From the NCBI GenBank assembly GCA_024648695.1, contig JACAVV010000007.1:124001-188000 (forward strand): DNA of 64,000 nt, read 5' to 3'. Both the position numbers and the translations under genes were made by a program. Shown here piece after piece: positions 1 to 9,322 of the stretch. The stretch's first letter is position 1. Every line of letters starts with the position of its first letter. The notes beneath the pieces were generated by a model. That model had not been told where the DNA came from. It was given only the letters and a program-made list of their open reading frames with translations, and did not search any database. The stretch is from Nitrospina sp. GTDB taxonomy: Bacteria; Nitrospinota; Nitrospinia; Nitrospinales; JACRGP01.

Positions 1-373
1 TCTCCCTCATCATGCCTGTATTTCCTGTTTTGGGGCTCGCGATTGTTCACCAACTCGGTAGGAATTATTCTGGATATTGAATAATTTGCGTCCGACAGGA
101 GCTTATTCTTTCCGAATCAACTCGTGTATGACCCCAAACTGATTTTCACGATTCCAACCGTTCAACAATATTTTGAATTCTCAGACAGAATAATGCGGTT
201 TGACAACAGTGGGCTGAACAGTGTTTCTATGACTTCAGAAGCGAGGATTAACTGGGAAAGAAAAAAATAAAATTCATTCAAGAAAATGAATTTCCAATTG
301 TGCTTAAAATTCCTTGGGCAGTTAGGTTGTGGAACTTTGCGGCTCTCTAGCAAACTATCCCAACGGCGAGTAG
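1..373. other. Intergenic, no gene supported
   Basis: No convincing coding region is present. A 63-codon minus-strand frame (162-353) has no family resemblance and no visible ribosome binding site. The last bases before the first tRNA (acggcgagtag) are repeated just outside the second serine tRNA at 635-644. Confidence 0.5.
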
Positions 374-464
<91 letters not shown>

Positions 465-644
465 AGAATTCCGTCCGGTTTTTCCAATGGGGAATTGGAA
501 AAACTTCCAATCTGTAACAGTTCCAAAATAAGGAACCTTAAAAATCATTATTCCCTGCCAATTTGAAAGGCAGGGGTTAACAGCGAATCGTCGAACCTAA
601 AAGACCATTGCATCACGCCAGCAAATAGCCCCTACGGCGAGTAG

Positions 645-736
<92 letters not shown>

Positions 737-839
737 GTTCTTGTATTTTTTAATCTTCTCTTCAGGAGAAGATTCTATTGAATTGTTCTTGCTTATAAAC
801 AACTTTGCAATTTTGACCTTGGCATCGACACTTGGCCGG

Positions 840-925
840 TGGCGGAGGGAGTAGGATTCGAACCCACGGAACTTTCGTTCAACGGTTTTCAAGACCGCCG
901 CCTTAAACCACTCGGCCATCCCTCC
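840..925 (-). tRNA. tRNA-Ser (anticodon TGA)
   Basis: The minus strand starts GGAGGGA, pairing with TCCCTCC, then G and encoded CCA. The anticodon loop CTTGAAA gives TGA. The variable arm (TTGAACGAAAGTTCC) forms the long class II arm. Third member of a serine isoacceptor cluster. Reads UCA and probably other UCN codons. Confidence 0.95.
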
Positions 926-1321
926 GAATGACCGCCAAGTCTAAAATTTTTCTTAATCTACCTCATAAAATGTCTTTGGTTTTAAAGGCAGTCCTAGTTT
1001 TAAACACTTCTGAAAAAAAGTCAAGAAGCCAGTTGAATCAATTTGTAAATCCTCTTCCTCATTGCTCGAATCACGGTAAATATCATTGCTTCACCCTAAA
1101 CTTTTATCTATTCCCGGGAGAATCGGATAGTAGAACTACTACAAGACAATTCGAAAAACAACCTCACACCTTTCGTAGTCCGCGCGATTTCTTCCTTCTC
1201 CCGCATTATATATATTGAAAACATCGAGACCGGAAATGTATCTACCTGGTTTCCTTATTAAAACAAAATCCCCGTCAGGGAATTTAAACAATTTTTAAAA
1301 CTATAGATTGGGAGAATGGAT
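926..1321. other. Intergenic; upstream of DUF1264-type gene
   Basis: A 96-codon plus-strand frame (928-1218) begins at the edge of a tRNA, has a low-complexity, non-protein-like composition and no family resemblance, so it is not called. The final bases contain the GGGAG ribosome binding site of the next gene. No clear promoter could be assigned. Confidence 0.4.
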
Positions 1322-1852
1322 ATGAAAACGAATCGAAAATTGGGATTTGGAATGCTGGTGTTGGCAAGCTTTATTTTTACCGGATCTGTTGGCTGGGCCG
1401 ATGAGGCGCCTCCTAATCCTCTAAGCGGCTACACCATTCATGTGTCGGCACCGCATATGATGAATGGCGAAGTGGTTGGCCCTTTCCATCACTATTGCAA
1501 GCCAATCAACAAAGACATCATTCAATGCATCCTGTTTGAGTCCACAGACCCCAATGCCCGGATGACGGAAGTGGAGTACATGGTGTCGAAAGAACTGGCG
1601 CGAAAAGTCATTCCCAAATGGTCTCACGATCAATTTTGGCACGACCACGATGAAGAAATCAAAACCGGCCGTGTCGCTATCCATAATCCCACAGACCCGG
1701 AAGAGCAAAAGAAACTGGCGGACTACGTGGCGAAAACCGATGGCATCATCTTCCATCTCTGGCCCCACGACGCACCTATTCCCGATGGAACCGTCGCAAT
1801 TCCACAATCAGTGGGCCACTGGGAAGCCAAGCATGGGAAGGTTAATAAATAA
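1322..1852 (+). CDS. Exported DUF1264 / OBAP-like protein
   Basis: The 176-residue product begins with a signal peptide (KTNRKLGFGMLVLASFIF...GWADEA), so it should be periplasmic. The body resembles the DUF1264 family (bacterial relatives of plant oil-body-associated proteins): HHYCKP followed by QCILFES, a VEYMVS segment, and a histidine-rich WSHDQFWHDHDEE stretch, ending in IPQSVGHW. The molecular function of the family is not known. An ATG six bases upstream (1316) is possible, but GGGAG lies only 1 nt from it and 7 nt from the ATG at 1322, which favours 1322. The same-strand neighbours are another exported protein and a cytochrome c, suggesting a periplasmic or envelope unit. Confidence 0.8.
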   Translation: MKTNRKLGFGMLVLASFIFTGSVGWADEAPPNPLSGYTIHVSAPHMMNGEVVGPFHHYCKPINKDIIQCILFESTDPNARMTEVEYMVSKELARKVIPKWSHDQFWHDHDEEIKTGRVAIHNPTDPEEQKKLADYVAKTDGIIFHLWPHDAPIPDGTVAIPQSVGHWEAKHGKVNK

Positions 1853-1884
1853 GTGCTACCAACTTTAATATCAAAGGAACTGTT

Positions 1885-2400
1885 ATGTGTCGAAACAAAA
1901 ATTTTAAATTTTGTGTTTTATTGACGATCGGGTTTTTATTGGCGGGCAGTGATGTTGCGTTTGCTCTCGGGGGATCAGTCAGTGCCGAGCAGGAACTTGA
2001 TGCTATAAAAAAAGAGTTCGGTCCTGTCATTGGCTTGAAGGGAACGGCGAAAAAAGAGATCAATGCCATCGCCAATCTGTTCACTCCCAAATCCAAACTG
2101 GCCGCTATCGATATTTCAAAAAACAGCGGCGAGTATTGCATGCTGGAAACGGTAACGAAACACAACATGGTCCACTTTTCCGAGCACCCGGAAAATACCC
2201 ACGAGGACATTGTCTACTACTTCAATCCTGAACAATTTATAAAGAACGGACTGGATGTAAGCGCTATGCCCCGGCAACCAAAGGAGCTTGGAAAGATGAA
2301 ACCCCTCACCTGGTATTTCTATGATGGTACTTACGTCGAACCGCATCAAGGGACCCGGATGAACAAGGAGTTTGTCATCATGACTGTTAACGTTAAGTGA
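1885..2400 (+). CDS. Secreted protein of unknown function
   Basis: The 171-residue product has a clear signal peptide (residues 1 to about 28: charged start, hydrophobic CVLLTIGFLLAGSDV, AFA cleavage region). The mature part has no family I recognise. It contains EYCMLETVTKHNMVHFSEHP and ends in TRMNKEFVIMTVNVK. A ribosome binding site (AAAGGA) precedes the ATG. The gene follows the DUF1264-type gene by 32 bp and precedes a cytochrome c gene by about 95 bp, so co-expression of the exported set is likely. Function is not inferred. Confidence 0.7.
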   Translation: MCRNKNFKFCVLLTIGFLLAGSDVAFALGGSVSAEQELDAIKKEFGPVIGLKGTAKKEINAIANLFTPKSKLAAIDISKNSGEYCMLETVTKHNMVHFSEHPENTHEDIVYYFNPEQFIKNGLDVSAMPRQPKELGKMKPLTWYFYDGTYVEPHQGTRMNKEFVIMTVNVK

Positions 2401-2462
2401 TATTAGCGGGAGGATAGCTCGCCGGTTCTCTCCTGTTGGGGTGCTTGGGCGCAACGGAACCA

Positions 2463-2484
2463 GCGGGCTTTCTCCCGCATTTTT
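2463..2484 (+). terminator. Possible weak hairpin before cytochrome c gene
   Basis: GCGGG and CCCGC form a 5-bp stem around CTTTCT, followed by ATTTTT. It sits directly upstream of the GGAGG ribosome binding site of the cytochrome gene, so it may instead be part of the leader. Confidence 0.3.
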
Positions 2485-2494
2485 GGAGGCTGAC

Positions 2495-2953
2495 ATGCAA
2501 TTCCTGAAAAAACACGGCTTAAAATCCTTGTTGGCGGGCTCTATATTTACCATTACAATTTTCTTGATAAGTTATACTCAATCCGTGTCCGCTTTCCATC
2601 CGGACGTGTACCATCCCCGGGTCCCGAAAGAAAACCTGGAAGAGGTACAGGAAATGGAAAACCCGTTTCCTCCTTCCCTGGAACGGGTCGAAGCGGGCCG
2701 CAAAATTTATTTCGGAAAGGGCCTGTGTGTCACGTGCCATAGCAATAATGGCAAGGGGGTGAGACTTCCCGGCCATTCGCCCCGCAACTTTACGGATCCG
2801 GTCTGGCAAGAGGCTCGTACCGATGGCGAATTGATGTGGGTTCTGAAAAACGGCAGTCCCGGAACCGGGATGCCCCAGCGCGTCGGCAAAGTGATCTCTG
2901 AGGAAGAGGGATGGAATGTGATCCATTTCATTCGCACGTTTAACGGCACATGA
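2495..2953 (+). CDS. Exported class I cytochrome c, single haem
   Basis: The 152-residue product has an N-terminal hydrophobic signal or anchor (SLLAGSIFTITIFLISYTQSV) and one covalent haem motif, CVTCH, in KIYFGKGLCVTCHSNNGKG. A downstream methionine (GTGMPQR) is a plausible axial ligand, and the C-terminal helix (EEGWNVIHFIRTF) is typical of small class I cytochromes. It should act in the periplasm as an electron carrier. The open frame extends upstream to 2441, but the ATG at 2495 has a strong GGAGG 5 nt before it and starts the signal sequence, so it is preferred. It directly precedes the CoA-disulfide-reductase/rhodanese fusion, which hints at a thiol or sulfur redox context, though this is inference. 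Confidence 0.9.
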   Translation: MQFLKKHGLKSLLAGSIFTITIFLISYTQSVSAFHPDVYHPRVPKENLEEVQEMENPFPPSLERVEAGRKIYFGKGLCVTCHSNNGKGVRLPGHSPRNFTDPVWQEARTDGELMWVLKNGSPGTGMPQRVGKVISEEEGWNVIHFIRTFNGT

Positions 2954-2987
2954 TAATTTGGAAAAAACGCGAAAGGAAATCCCAGCC

Positions 2988-4658
2988 ATGTCCAAACGCA
3001 TTGTGATTGTAGGGGGTGTAGCCGGTGGCGCCACCGCCGCCGCCCATGCCAGAAGGCTCAGCGAACAGTCGGAGATCATCGTTTTCGAACGCGGACCCCA
3101 TGTGTCCTTTGCCAATTGCGGATTGCCTTATTTTATTGGAGGCGAAATTCCAGACAAGGAGGATTTACTGGTCCAGACTCCGGAAAGCCTCAGGGCACGA
3201 TTCAATCTGGATGTGCGCGTGATGTCCGAAGTGATGTCCATAGACCCTGTGTCTCAGGAAGTTGAAATCTATAATCATGAAACCGGAAAGCTCTACCGCG
3301 AAAAATATGACGATCTGATCCTTTCCCCCGGTGCTTCCCCACTCAAACCACCCATTCCCGGTATTGACCAGTCGGGCCATTTTGTGGTTCGCAGTGTGCC
3401 GGATGTGGAAGCCCTGTCGGCGTGGATAAAAGAGCACTCCTGCCAAAACGCAGTGGTGATCGGTGGTGGTTTCATCGGACTGGAAATGGTCGAACAGTTG
3501 CACCGGTTGGGACTCCACATCAGTCTGGTCGAGGCCCTGTCCCAGGTGATGTCTCCCCTGGACCCGGAAATGGCCGCCTGGCTCCATCAAGAACTACGTA
3601 ATCACAATGTGGATTTATTTTTTAACAATCCCGTAAGCCATTTTGATAAACCCATGCCCGGTAAAGCAAAAGCATCGGTGGTTCATTTGAAAAACGGAGT
3701 GTCGCTCAATGCCGATCTGGTCATCCTGGGGTTGGGCGTCAAACCGGAGACTTCGCTGGCGGAGAAAGCCGGACTTGAAATCGGTTCGCGCGGTGGCATT
3801 CGAGTGGACGACCGCTTTCAAACCAGTAAGCCCCACATATGGGCCATCGGCGATGCGGTCGAGGTGAAGGATTTCACAACCGGCGAATGGACGCTCATTC
3901 CCCTGGCCGGACCCGCCAATCGGCAGGGCCGCATCGTGGCAGAAAATGTTTTCGACGCAAATCTCAGCTATGCCGGTACCCTGGGCACCTCTATTTTGCG
4001 ATGCTTCGGCGTGGCCGCAGGATGCACCGGCGCGAACGAAAAAACGCTAAGCCGGGCCAGCATGGAGCATCAGGCCATCCATCTTCATCCCCCGGCACAT
4101 GCGTCCTATTATCCGGAAGCAGAACGTATTGCCCTCAAGATTTTGTTCCATCCCGAATCGGGAAAACTGTTAGGTGCACAAGCGGTTGGAAAAGATGGCG
4201 TCGATAAACGTATCGACGTTCTCGCAACCGCCATCAAAGCCGGTATGACGGTGCATGACCTGGAAGACCTCGAACTGGCCTATGCGCCTCCCTTTGGATC
4301 GGCCAAAGATCCTGTCAACCTCGCCGGGATGGTGGCGCAACACGTGGTGCATCACGATGTCGGCGTCGCGCACTGGCACGAAATCGATTCTTTGGACTAT
4401 TCTCAAAGCTATTTGCTGGACGTTCGTGACGAGGATGAATTTGTGGACGGCGCGATTCCCGGAGCCAACAACATCCCTTTATCGGAACTCCGCGACCGCA
4501 AAAGTGAACTGCCACGCGACAAGGAACTGGTTGTCTACTGCCAATCCGGCCAGCGCTCCTATTTCGCCTGCCGTTACCTGTCGCAGGAAGGCTTTCGCGT
4601 CCGCAACCTTTCCGGGGCCTACCTTACGTGGAAGATGGCAAAACATTGTTTTGATTAA
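2988..4658 (+). CDS. CoA-disulfide reductase-like FAD enzyme fused to rhodanese
   Basis: The 556-residue product is a pyridine nucleotide-disulfide oxidoreductase of the CoA-disulfide reductase/NADH oxidase type with a C-terminal rhodanese domain. Residues 1-40 hold the FAD-binding GGVAGG motif. Cys44 in SFANCGLPYFIGG is the single redox-active cysteine of the family. A second Rossmann motif (VVIGGGFIGLEMVEQL) binds NAD(P)H. An FAD motif (IWAIGDAVE) and a dimerisation domain follow. The rhodanese domain occupies about the last 95 residues, with Cys518 in the loop CQSGQRS. Such fusions act on CoA persulfide, CoA disulfide or polysulfide (family knowledge; the substrate is not visible). The start at 2988 has AGGAA 8 nt upstream; a TTG at 2958 is less likely. 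Cytoplasmic. Confidence 0.93.
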   Translation: MSKRIVIVGGVAGGATAAAHARRLSEQSEIIVFERGPHVSFANCGLPYFIGGEIPDKEDLLVQTPESLRARFNLDVRVMSEVMSIDPVSQEVEIYNHETGKLYREKYDDLILSPGASPLKPPIPGIDQSGHFVVRSVPDVEALSAWIKEHSCQNAVVIGGGFIGLEMVEQLHRLGLHISLVEALSQVMSPLDPEMAAWLHQELRNHNVDLFFNNPVSHFDKPMPGKAKASVVHLKNGVSLNADLVILGLGVKPETSLAEKAGLEIGSRGGIRVDDRFQTSKPHIWAIGDAVEVKDFTTGEWTLIPLAGPANRQGRIVAENVFDANLSYAGTLGTSILRCFGVAAGCTGANEKTLSRASMEHQAIHLHPPAHASYYPEAERIALKILFHPESGKLLGAQAVGKDGVDKRIDVLATAIKAGMTVHDLEDLELAYAPPFGSAKDPVNLAGMVAQHVVHHDVGVAHWHEIDSLDYSQSYLLDVRDEDEFVDGAIPGANNIPLSELRDRKSELPRDKELVVYCQSGQRSYFACRYLSQEGFRVRNLSGAYLTWKMAKHCFD

Positions 4659-4791
4659 GTTGTTTTCTCTATAGCCAGGGACAGAGGAAAATTTCACCAA
4701 ACAGGTAAACTGATTAACCGACAAACCTCTACTTTAAATCTACAAAAACCTCGTTATAATATTGTATTGAATTCAATCTTGCATCTTCACT

Positions 4792-6948
4792 ATGCCGAAG
4801 TTTCGTACAATACAATATGCCATTTTGATGGCCTTCATTTTCCTTTCTACTGTGGCCCATTCCGGGACGCGTGGAATGAATGTAGTGACGGTGATCGATC
4901 CTGCAGGTCAGGAAATTGCCATGTATCGCGAAAGTCATGCGCTTCTCATTGGTGTCAGCGATTACGAGCATTGGCCGGATCTGCCGGGTGTGGTCAAGGA
5001 TGTCCGGCTGGTTCAGGAGGGGCTGGAGAAAAAGGGATTTAATGTTGTTCGTGTCGACAACCCCAATCAGCGCCAACTCGAAAATGCATACAATGATTTC
5101 ATTCTGGAATACGGACAGGATGTAAACAATCGTTTGTTGTTTTACTTTGCCGGTCATGGCCATACCCTGAAACTTTCCTATGGCGGCGAGATGGGCTACA
5201 TCGTGCCCACGGACGCGCCGAATCCGAATAAAGACGAGGCGGGGTTTCGCTCACAGGCGGTGGACATGCAGATGATGGAGGTGTTCTCAAAACGCATTCA
5301 GGCGAAACATGCCTTGTTCCTGTTCGACAGTTGTTTTTCCGGATCGATCTTTTCCCTGAGCCGCGCCATTCCCGAAAACATCAGTTACAAGACAAGCAAA
5401 CCGGTGCGCCAGTTCATCACCGCCGGCAGTGCCAACGAAACGGTTCCCGATGAAAGTGTGTTCCGCCAACAGTTTCTCGAAGCGCTGGAAGGGGAAGGGG
5501 ACTCCGATGGCGACGGTTACGTCACTGGTGTCGAATTGGGCGAATTTCTTCAAAAGAACGTCATCAATTATTCGCGCGGCACTCAGCATCCCCAATACGG
5601 CAAAATCAGAGACCCGAACCTGGACGACGGTGATTTTGTCTTTTCCACGCCGAAGCGATCAGGGGCCTCCCGCCCTTCTCCACTGGTAGTGAATGGTAGC
5701 GCTCATTCTTCAAAGCTGGAATCTTTGGAAGCGCAAAAAAAGGCTTTGGAAGAGGCGCGTATGGCTCTCAAGGCGGAGCGCAAACGCCTGGATGAGGAAA
5801 AGCGTATTGTCAAAGAGCGACGAAAAATCGATGTCACCCCTACACAACCTTCCAAAATTATGTCTCAAACCCAGGCGTCTGATGGGCGACAAAATGTAAG
5901 AAACAATACAAAGGATTCCAGAGTTGAAAGGCAACAAAAGTATTTTGAAGAACGCCAGAGAAAAAAAGAAGAGCATTTGCAGCAACGGAGGGAAAATAAA
6001 CTTGCCAGCGAACGCAAGCAACTGGAACGTGATCGCAACCGATTGGAGTTGGCTTTTAACCGGTTACAAAAGGATCAAGCCCGCTTGAAACCAGGACGGG
6101 GCCGCGACGCCAGAGAAAAAAGGCTTTCCAAACGTTATCAGAAGCTCATGGATAAATCCCGAACTCTGGAGGAAAAGTTTGAGCAACTGAATCAAAAAGA
6201 AGAAGCCTTTTATGCCACTCCCAAGGAAATGGAAGAGGCCCGTCTGGTGCCATTGAATCCTTCCATCAAAGGTATGGGTCCCGATGATATGGTGTATGTG
6301 TCCTATGGCCGGTTCACTATGGGCACGTTGAAAATGCAGACCAGGGATTCTCCACGTCATACGATCAATATCGATTCTTTTTACATCGACCGGTATGAAG
6401 TCACGCAAGCCGCCTACGAATATGTGATGAAGAGCAATCCTTCTGTGCATAAAGGAAAAGACCTTCCCGTCGAGAATGTCACCTGGCACGAAGCCGAGGC
6501 CTTCTGTCGGACCATCGGCAAACGATTGCCCACAGAAGCGGAATGGGAAAAAGCCGCCTGGGGTGGCGCCCGGCCCATCAAGGTGGTATACCGCCTGAAG
6601 GAAGAAATCGGGGACTACGCCTGGCATGGTACCAATTCCAGTCGGCAAACGCATCCGGTCGGACAAAAGAAAGCGAACGGCATCGGCATCTATGATATTT
6701 TGGGCAATGTCGCTGAATGGGTAAGCGACTGGTATGGAGAAACGTATTACAAAAAAAGTCCTAAAAGCAATCCTTCCGGACCCGCATCCGGAGCCGCGAA
6801 AGTCCTGCGCGGCGGCAGTTGGTCCTATTCTCCACTGGACGTACGTCCCTCCTTCCGCCGTCACCTGGTACCCAGGCAGAAATCCAGCAGTGTCGGGTTT
6901 CGTTGCGCTCGCCACTCGAACGGACAAATCATGACAGGTGGCGGTTGA
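4792..6948 (+). CDS. Secreted metacaspase-like protease with EF-hand, coiled coil and FGE-fold domain
   Basis: The 718-residue product has a signal peptide (residues 1-23). A caspase-like domain covers about residues 44-270: His122 in LLFYFAGHGH and Cys181 in LFDSCFSGS are the expected catalytic dyad. An EF-hand-like loop lies in it (D237, D239, D241, E248), suggesting calcium dependence as in many metacaspases. Residues about 305-480 are rich in Arg, Glu, Lys and Gln and should form a long coiled coil. The last ~220 residues are a formylglycine-generating-enzyme (SUMF1) fold with GNVAEW, LRGGSW and VGFRCAR. The two copper-binding cysteines expected between LRGGSW and VGFRCA are absent, so this domain is probably structural or ligand-binding. 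No partner or substrate is visible nearby. Confidence 0.9.
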   Translation: MPKFRTIQYAILMAFIFLSTVAHSGTRGMNVVTVIDPAGQEIAMYRESHALLIGVSDYEHWPDLPGVVKDVRLVQEGLEKKGFNVVRVDNPNQRQLENAYNDFILEYGQDVNNRLLFYFAGHGHTLKLSYGGEMGYIVPTDAPNPNKDEAGFRSQAVDMQMMEVFSKRIQAKHALFLFDSCFSGSIFSLSRAIPENISYKTSKPVRQFITAGSANETVPDESVFRQQFLEALEGEGDSDGDGYVTGVELGEFLQKNVINYSRGTQHPQYGKIRDPNLDDGDFVFSTPKRSGASRPSPLVVNGSAHSSKLESLEAQKKALEEARMALKAERKRLDEEKRIVKERRKIDVTPTQPSKIMSQTQASDGRQNVRNNTKDSRVERQQKYFEERQRKKEEHLQQRRENKLASERKQLERDRNRLELAFNRLQKDQARLKPGRGRDAREKRLSKRYQKLMDKSRTLEEKFEQLNQKEEAFYATPKEMEEARLVPLNPSIKGMGPDDMVYVSYGRFTMGTLKMQTRDSPRHTINIDSFYIDRYEVTQAAYEYVMKSNPSVHKGKDLPVENVTWHEAEAFCRTIGKRLPTEAEWEKAAWGGARPIKVVYRLKEEIGDYAWHGTNSSRQTHPVGQKKANGIGIYDILGNVAEWVSDWYGETYYKKSPKSNPSGPASGAAKVLRGGSWSYSPLDVRPSFRRHLVPRQKSSSVGFRCARHSNGQIMTGGG

Positions 6949-7118
6949 TCCGGATTGTTTTCGGGTTCTGCTTAAAAAAGAATTGTCGGGGAATTCAAAC
7001 TTCCTTTCCAAACACGTTTTCCCGGATAATGAAAAATTAATCATTCCCGCCATTTTTTCATTGGAAAAACCGCAGGGGCTGGTTATTATCTTTTTATTTT
7101 TCAAAAGGATTTCCGGGT

Positions 7119-7583
7119 ATGTTCCAGGTATTGATCAATTTCATTCATATGCTTAGCCTCACCTGCTGGCTGGGTAGCATTGTGTTTTTTTCCTTTTTCG
7201 CCGCCCCAGCCGTTTTCCAGACTCTGGAACGTGAGCAGGCTGGGGATCTGATTGGCAAGATGTTCCCCCGATACTACTGGATCGGATACGTTTGCGGTGG
7301 CTTGCTTCTGATTACGCTTCTCACCAACCATCCCACGTTATTCAACATTAAAATGATATTCCTGCTGGTGATGATGGCTTGTACTTTTTACGCCGGCCTC
7401 GCGGTGCGACCACAGGCGGCAGAATTGAAAGCGCGCATTCGCACGTCTGAACCCGGTGAAACGCTGGAAGCTCTGGAGGGCAAATTTAAAAGCATCCATT
7501 CCCTTTCTGTAAAACTGAATGCCACCGTTCTGGTAGTAGGATTGGGCTTTTTATGGCTGACGGCGGATGGCCTGAATTTATGA
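7119..7583 (+). CDS. DUF4149-like integral membrane protein
   Basis: The 154-residue product has about four hydrophobic segments, starting with FHMLSLTCWLGSIVFFSFFAAP-type sequence. An early His, a Trp-Leu-Gly turn and FAAPAVF followed by GKMFPRYYWIG match the DUF4149 (TMEM205-like) pattern. It is expected in the inner membrane; the biochemical role of the family is unclear. The ATG is preceded by AAAGGA. It lies 170 bp after the metacaspase gene and 75 bp before the PhnE-type gene. Confidence 0.78.
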   Translation: MFQVLINFIHMLSLTCWLGSIVFFSFFAAPAVFQTLEREQAGDLIGKMFPRYYWIGYVCGGLLLITLLTNHPTLFNIKMIFLLVMMACTFYAGLAVRPQAAELKARIRTSEPGETLEALEGKFKSIHSLSVKLNATVLVVGLGFLWLTADGLNL

Positions 7584-7658
7584 TTTGGCCATGAATCGCC
7601 TTCGGTTGAGTTTCCCCGACTTTTTATTTCCATAACCTTCACAGTAAGAAGACCAGTC

Positions 7659-8849
7659 ATGGCGTCTTCCAAAAGCCCCTCACGGGAAGAACCATCGCCT
7701 GAATTTCCCTCCCCTCCACGTCCTTTTTATTTAAAGTCCCGTTACATTTTACTGTTTCTTTTCGCTGTGCTGGTTTACGGATACGGATGGAAACAAACTG
7801 AAATCGATTTGGGCGAACTGGTGCGCGACGCCCATTTGGTCAAGCCCCTCATTCGCGACCTCCTTCGACCAGACTTGTTCACTCCAAACACCGGGACCCA
7901 AACGGTTTCGGCAGATTTTCAGTTAACCCGTCAATCGGTTCCGGATCAACAGCCACAACCGCTTGAAACTGAAAAACCCGCATTGCTTCTATCCAAAACC
8001 AAAGGCCGGGTGGGAGATTCTCTTGAGATTGAAGGGGTTCGGTTGGCAAAGGATCAAAAGGGAACGCTCTATTGGGTGAACTCCATTGAACAGGAGTTTC
8101 CTTTGGAAGAAGTCCTCACGGATTCCGAAGGCCAATTTCGGCTGGAAACTCATGTGCCCGAAATGGCACGTGGTGATAAGCAACGCATCAAACTGGAAAT
8201 CACATGGAACACCGGCGGCTACCGCATCAGCGAAACTTTAAAGCTGGCGTTCGATAAAATCGTCGAGACCCTGTTTCTTGCCTTGATGGCCACATCGATG
8301 GCCGTTCTGCTGGCGGTACCGCTCAGTTTTCTAGGAGCCCGCAATTTGATGTGTGGGAACCCCGCGGGTACGGCCGTTTATTATGGGGTACGCACGGTTT
8401 TTAATGTTTTGCGCTCCATCGAACCGCTTATTCTGGCGATCCTGTTTGCAGTGTGGGTGGGCATCGGACCCTTTGCCGGGGTGCTGGCCCTGGGATTTCA
8501 TTCCATCGCGGCCCTGGGCAAACTATATTCGGAACAGATCGAAAACATCGATCCCGGTCCTTTGGAAGCCATCACCGCTACCGGAGCGAAACCCTTGCAG
8601 ATCGTTCTTTACGGAGTGGTGCCGCAAATTTTCCCCTCCTTTTTAGCCTTCACTTTTTATCGCTGGGATATCAATGTCCGCATGTCGACCATCATCGGTT
8701 TTGTGGGCGGAGGAGGCATCGGGTTTTTGCTTCAGCAATGGATCAACCTGCTCCAGTACAGGCAAGCGGGCACCGCATTGTTGCTGATCGCAGTGGTCGT
8801 CATCGCGCTCGACACCTTGAGTGCAAAAATTCGTGAAAAAGTGATATAA
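7659..8849 (+). CDS. phnE: PhnE-type ABC transporter permease, orphan
   Basis: The 396-residue product has one N-terminal transmembrane segment (SRYILLFLFAVLVYGYGW), then about 160 mostly hydrophilic residues, then a permease core from about residue 195 with several membrane segments. The ABC-coupling EAA loop is present (EAITATGAKPLQIVLYGVVPQI). The core resembles phosphonate/phosphite/phosphate permeases of the PhnE type. Typical PhnE is about 260-280 residues; here the extra region between the first helix and the core carries an Ig- or IPT-like segment (GRVGDSLEIEGVRLAKDQKG). No ATPase (PhnC) or binding protein (PhnD) lies within the window, so the partner components must be elsewhere or the protein has a different job. 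Confidence 0.85.
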   Translation: MASSKSPSREEPSPEFPSPPRPFYLKSRYILLFLFAVLVYGYGWKQTEIDLGELVRDAHLVKPLIRDLLRPDLFTPNTGTQTVSADFQLTRQSVPDQQPQPLETEKPALLLSKTKGRVGDSLEIEGVRLAKDQKGTLYWVNSIEQEFPLEEVLTDSEGQFRLETHVPEMARGDKQRIKLEITWNTGGYRISETLKLAFDKIVETLFLALMATSMAVLLAVPLSFLGARNLMCGNPAGTAVYYGVRTVFNVLRSIEPLILAILFAVWVGIGPFAGVLALGFHSIAALGKLYSEQIENIDPGPLEAITATGAKPLQIVLYGVVPQIFPSFLAFTFYRWDINVRMSTIIGFVGGGGIGFLLQQWINLLQYRQAGTALLLIAVVVIALDTLSAKIREKVI

Positions 8850-8888
8850 AAGAGGGACGCCTTTCGACGGATCGACCAACTTTTGGAA

Positions 8889-9281
8889 ATGTCATTGAAA
8901 TCAAAAAATCCATTAATAAATCCCAAAGCGCCGGTGGGGGACGATTATCCCGAATGGGCGCTGGCCATTTTTGCAGAACGCATCGAACGCTACGACGAGT
9001 TTATTGAAAAAAAGGGGAATGCCGGTGCGATCAATCCGTGCAAAATCTGCGAAACCACCAAATTCGTCCGCCGAAAAACCTGGGATTGCGAGGTTTGTAT
9101 TCTTGGTGACGGCAACGGGCCGGATGCCTTTGGCACGCCCCCCTGTTTCAGCGAGAACACGCCCCGCCTCAAAGTGGTGGAGCATGTTCCCCCAAAATAT
9201 CAGGTGGCGTCTCTGATACGACGCAGACAATGGGTCATAGACAAGTTCAGCGCCCACGGAGTTCGCATCACTTACGAATGA
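8889..9281 (+). CDS. Small cysteine-containing protein, unknown
   Basis: The 130-residue product has no signal peptide. Cysteine pairs occur as CKIC, then CEVC about 20 residues later, suggesting a metal-binding knuckle, with one more Cys in TPPCFSE. The N-terminal half (YPEWALAIFAERIERYDEF) should be helical. I do not recognise the family. The ATG at 8889 is preferred over TTG at 8883. It starts 39 bp after the permease gene and may be co-transcribed. Confidence 0.65.
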   Translation: MSLKSKNPLINPKAPVGDDYPEWALAIFAERIERYDEFIEKKGNAGAINPCKICETTKFVRRKTWDCEVCILGDGNGPDAFGTPPCFSENTPRLKVVEHVPPKYQVASLIRRRQWVIDKFSAHGVRITYE

Positions 9282-9322
9282 AAAAAATTTGACTCCAACT
9301 CCCCTCTCCTTCACGATAACGT

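Noticed and set aside
928-1218. 96-codon plus-strand frame
   Set aside because: It begins at a tRNA edge, has no ribosome binding site and looks like translated non-coding DNA.
1421-2553. Several minus-strand frames of 122-145 codons
   Set aside because: They are shadows of the DUF1264-type, unknown secreted and cytochrome genes, which have signal peptides and ribosome binding sites on the plus strand.
6064-7104. 346-codon minus-strand open frame
   Set aside because: It is antisense to the coiled-coil and FGE-fold parts of the metacaspase fusion, whose plus-strand domains are clear. The minus frame has no recognisable domain.
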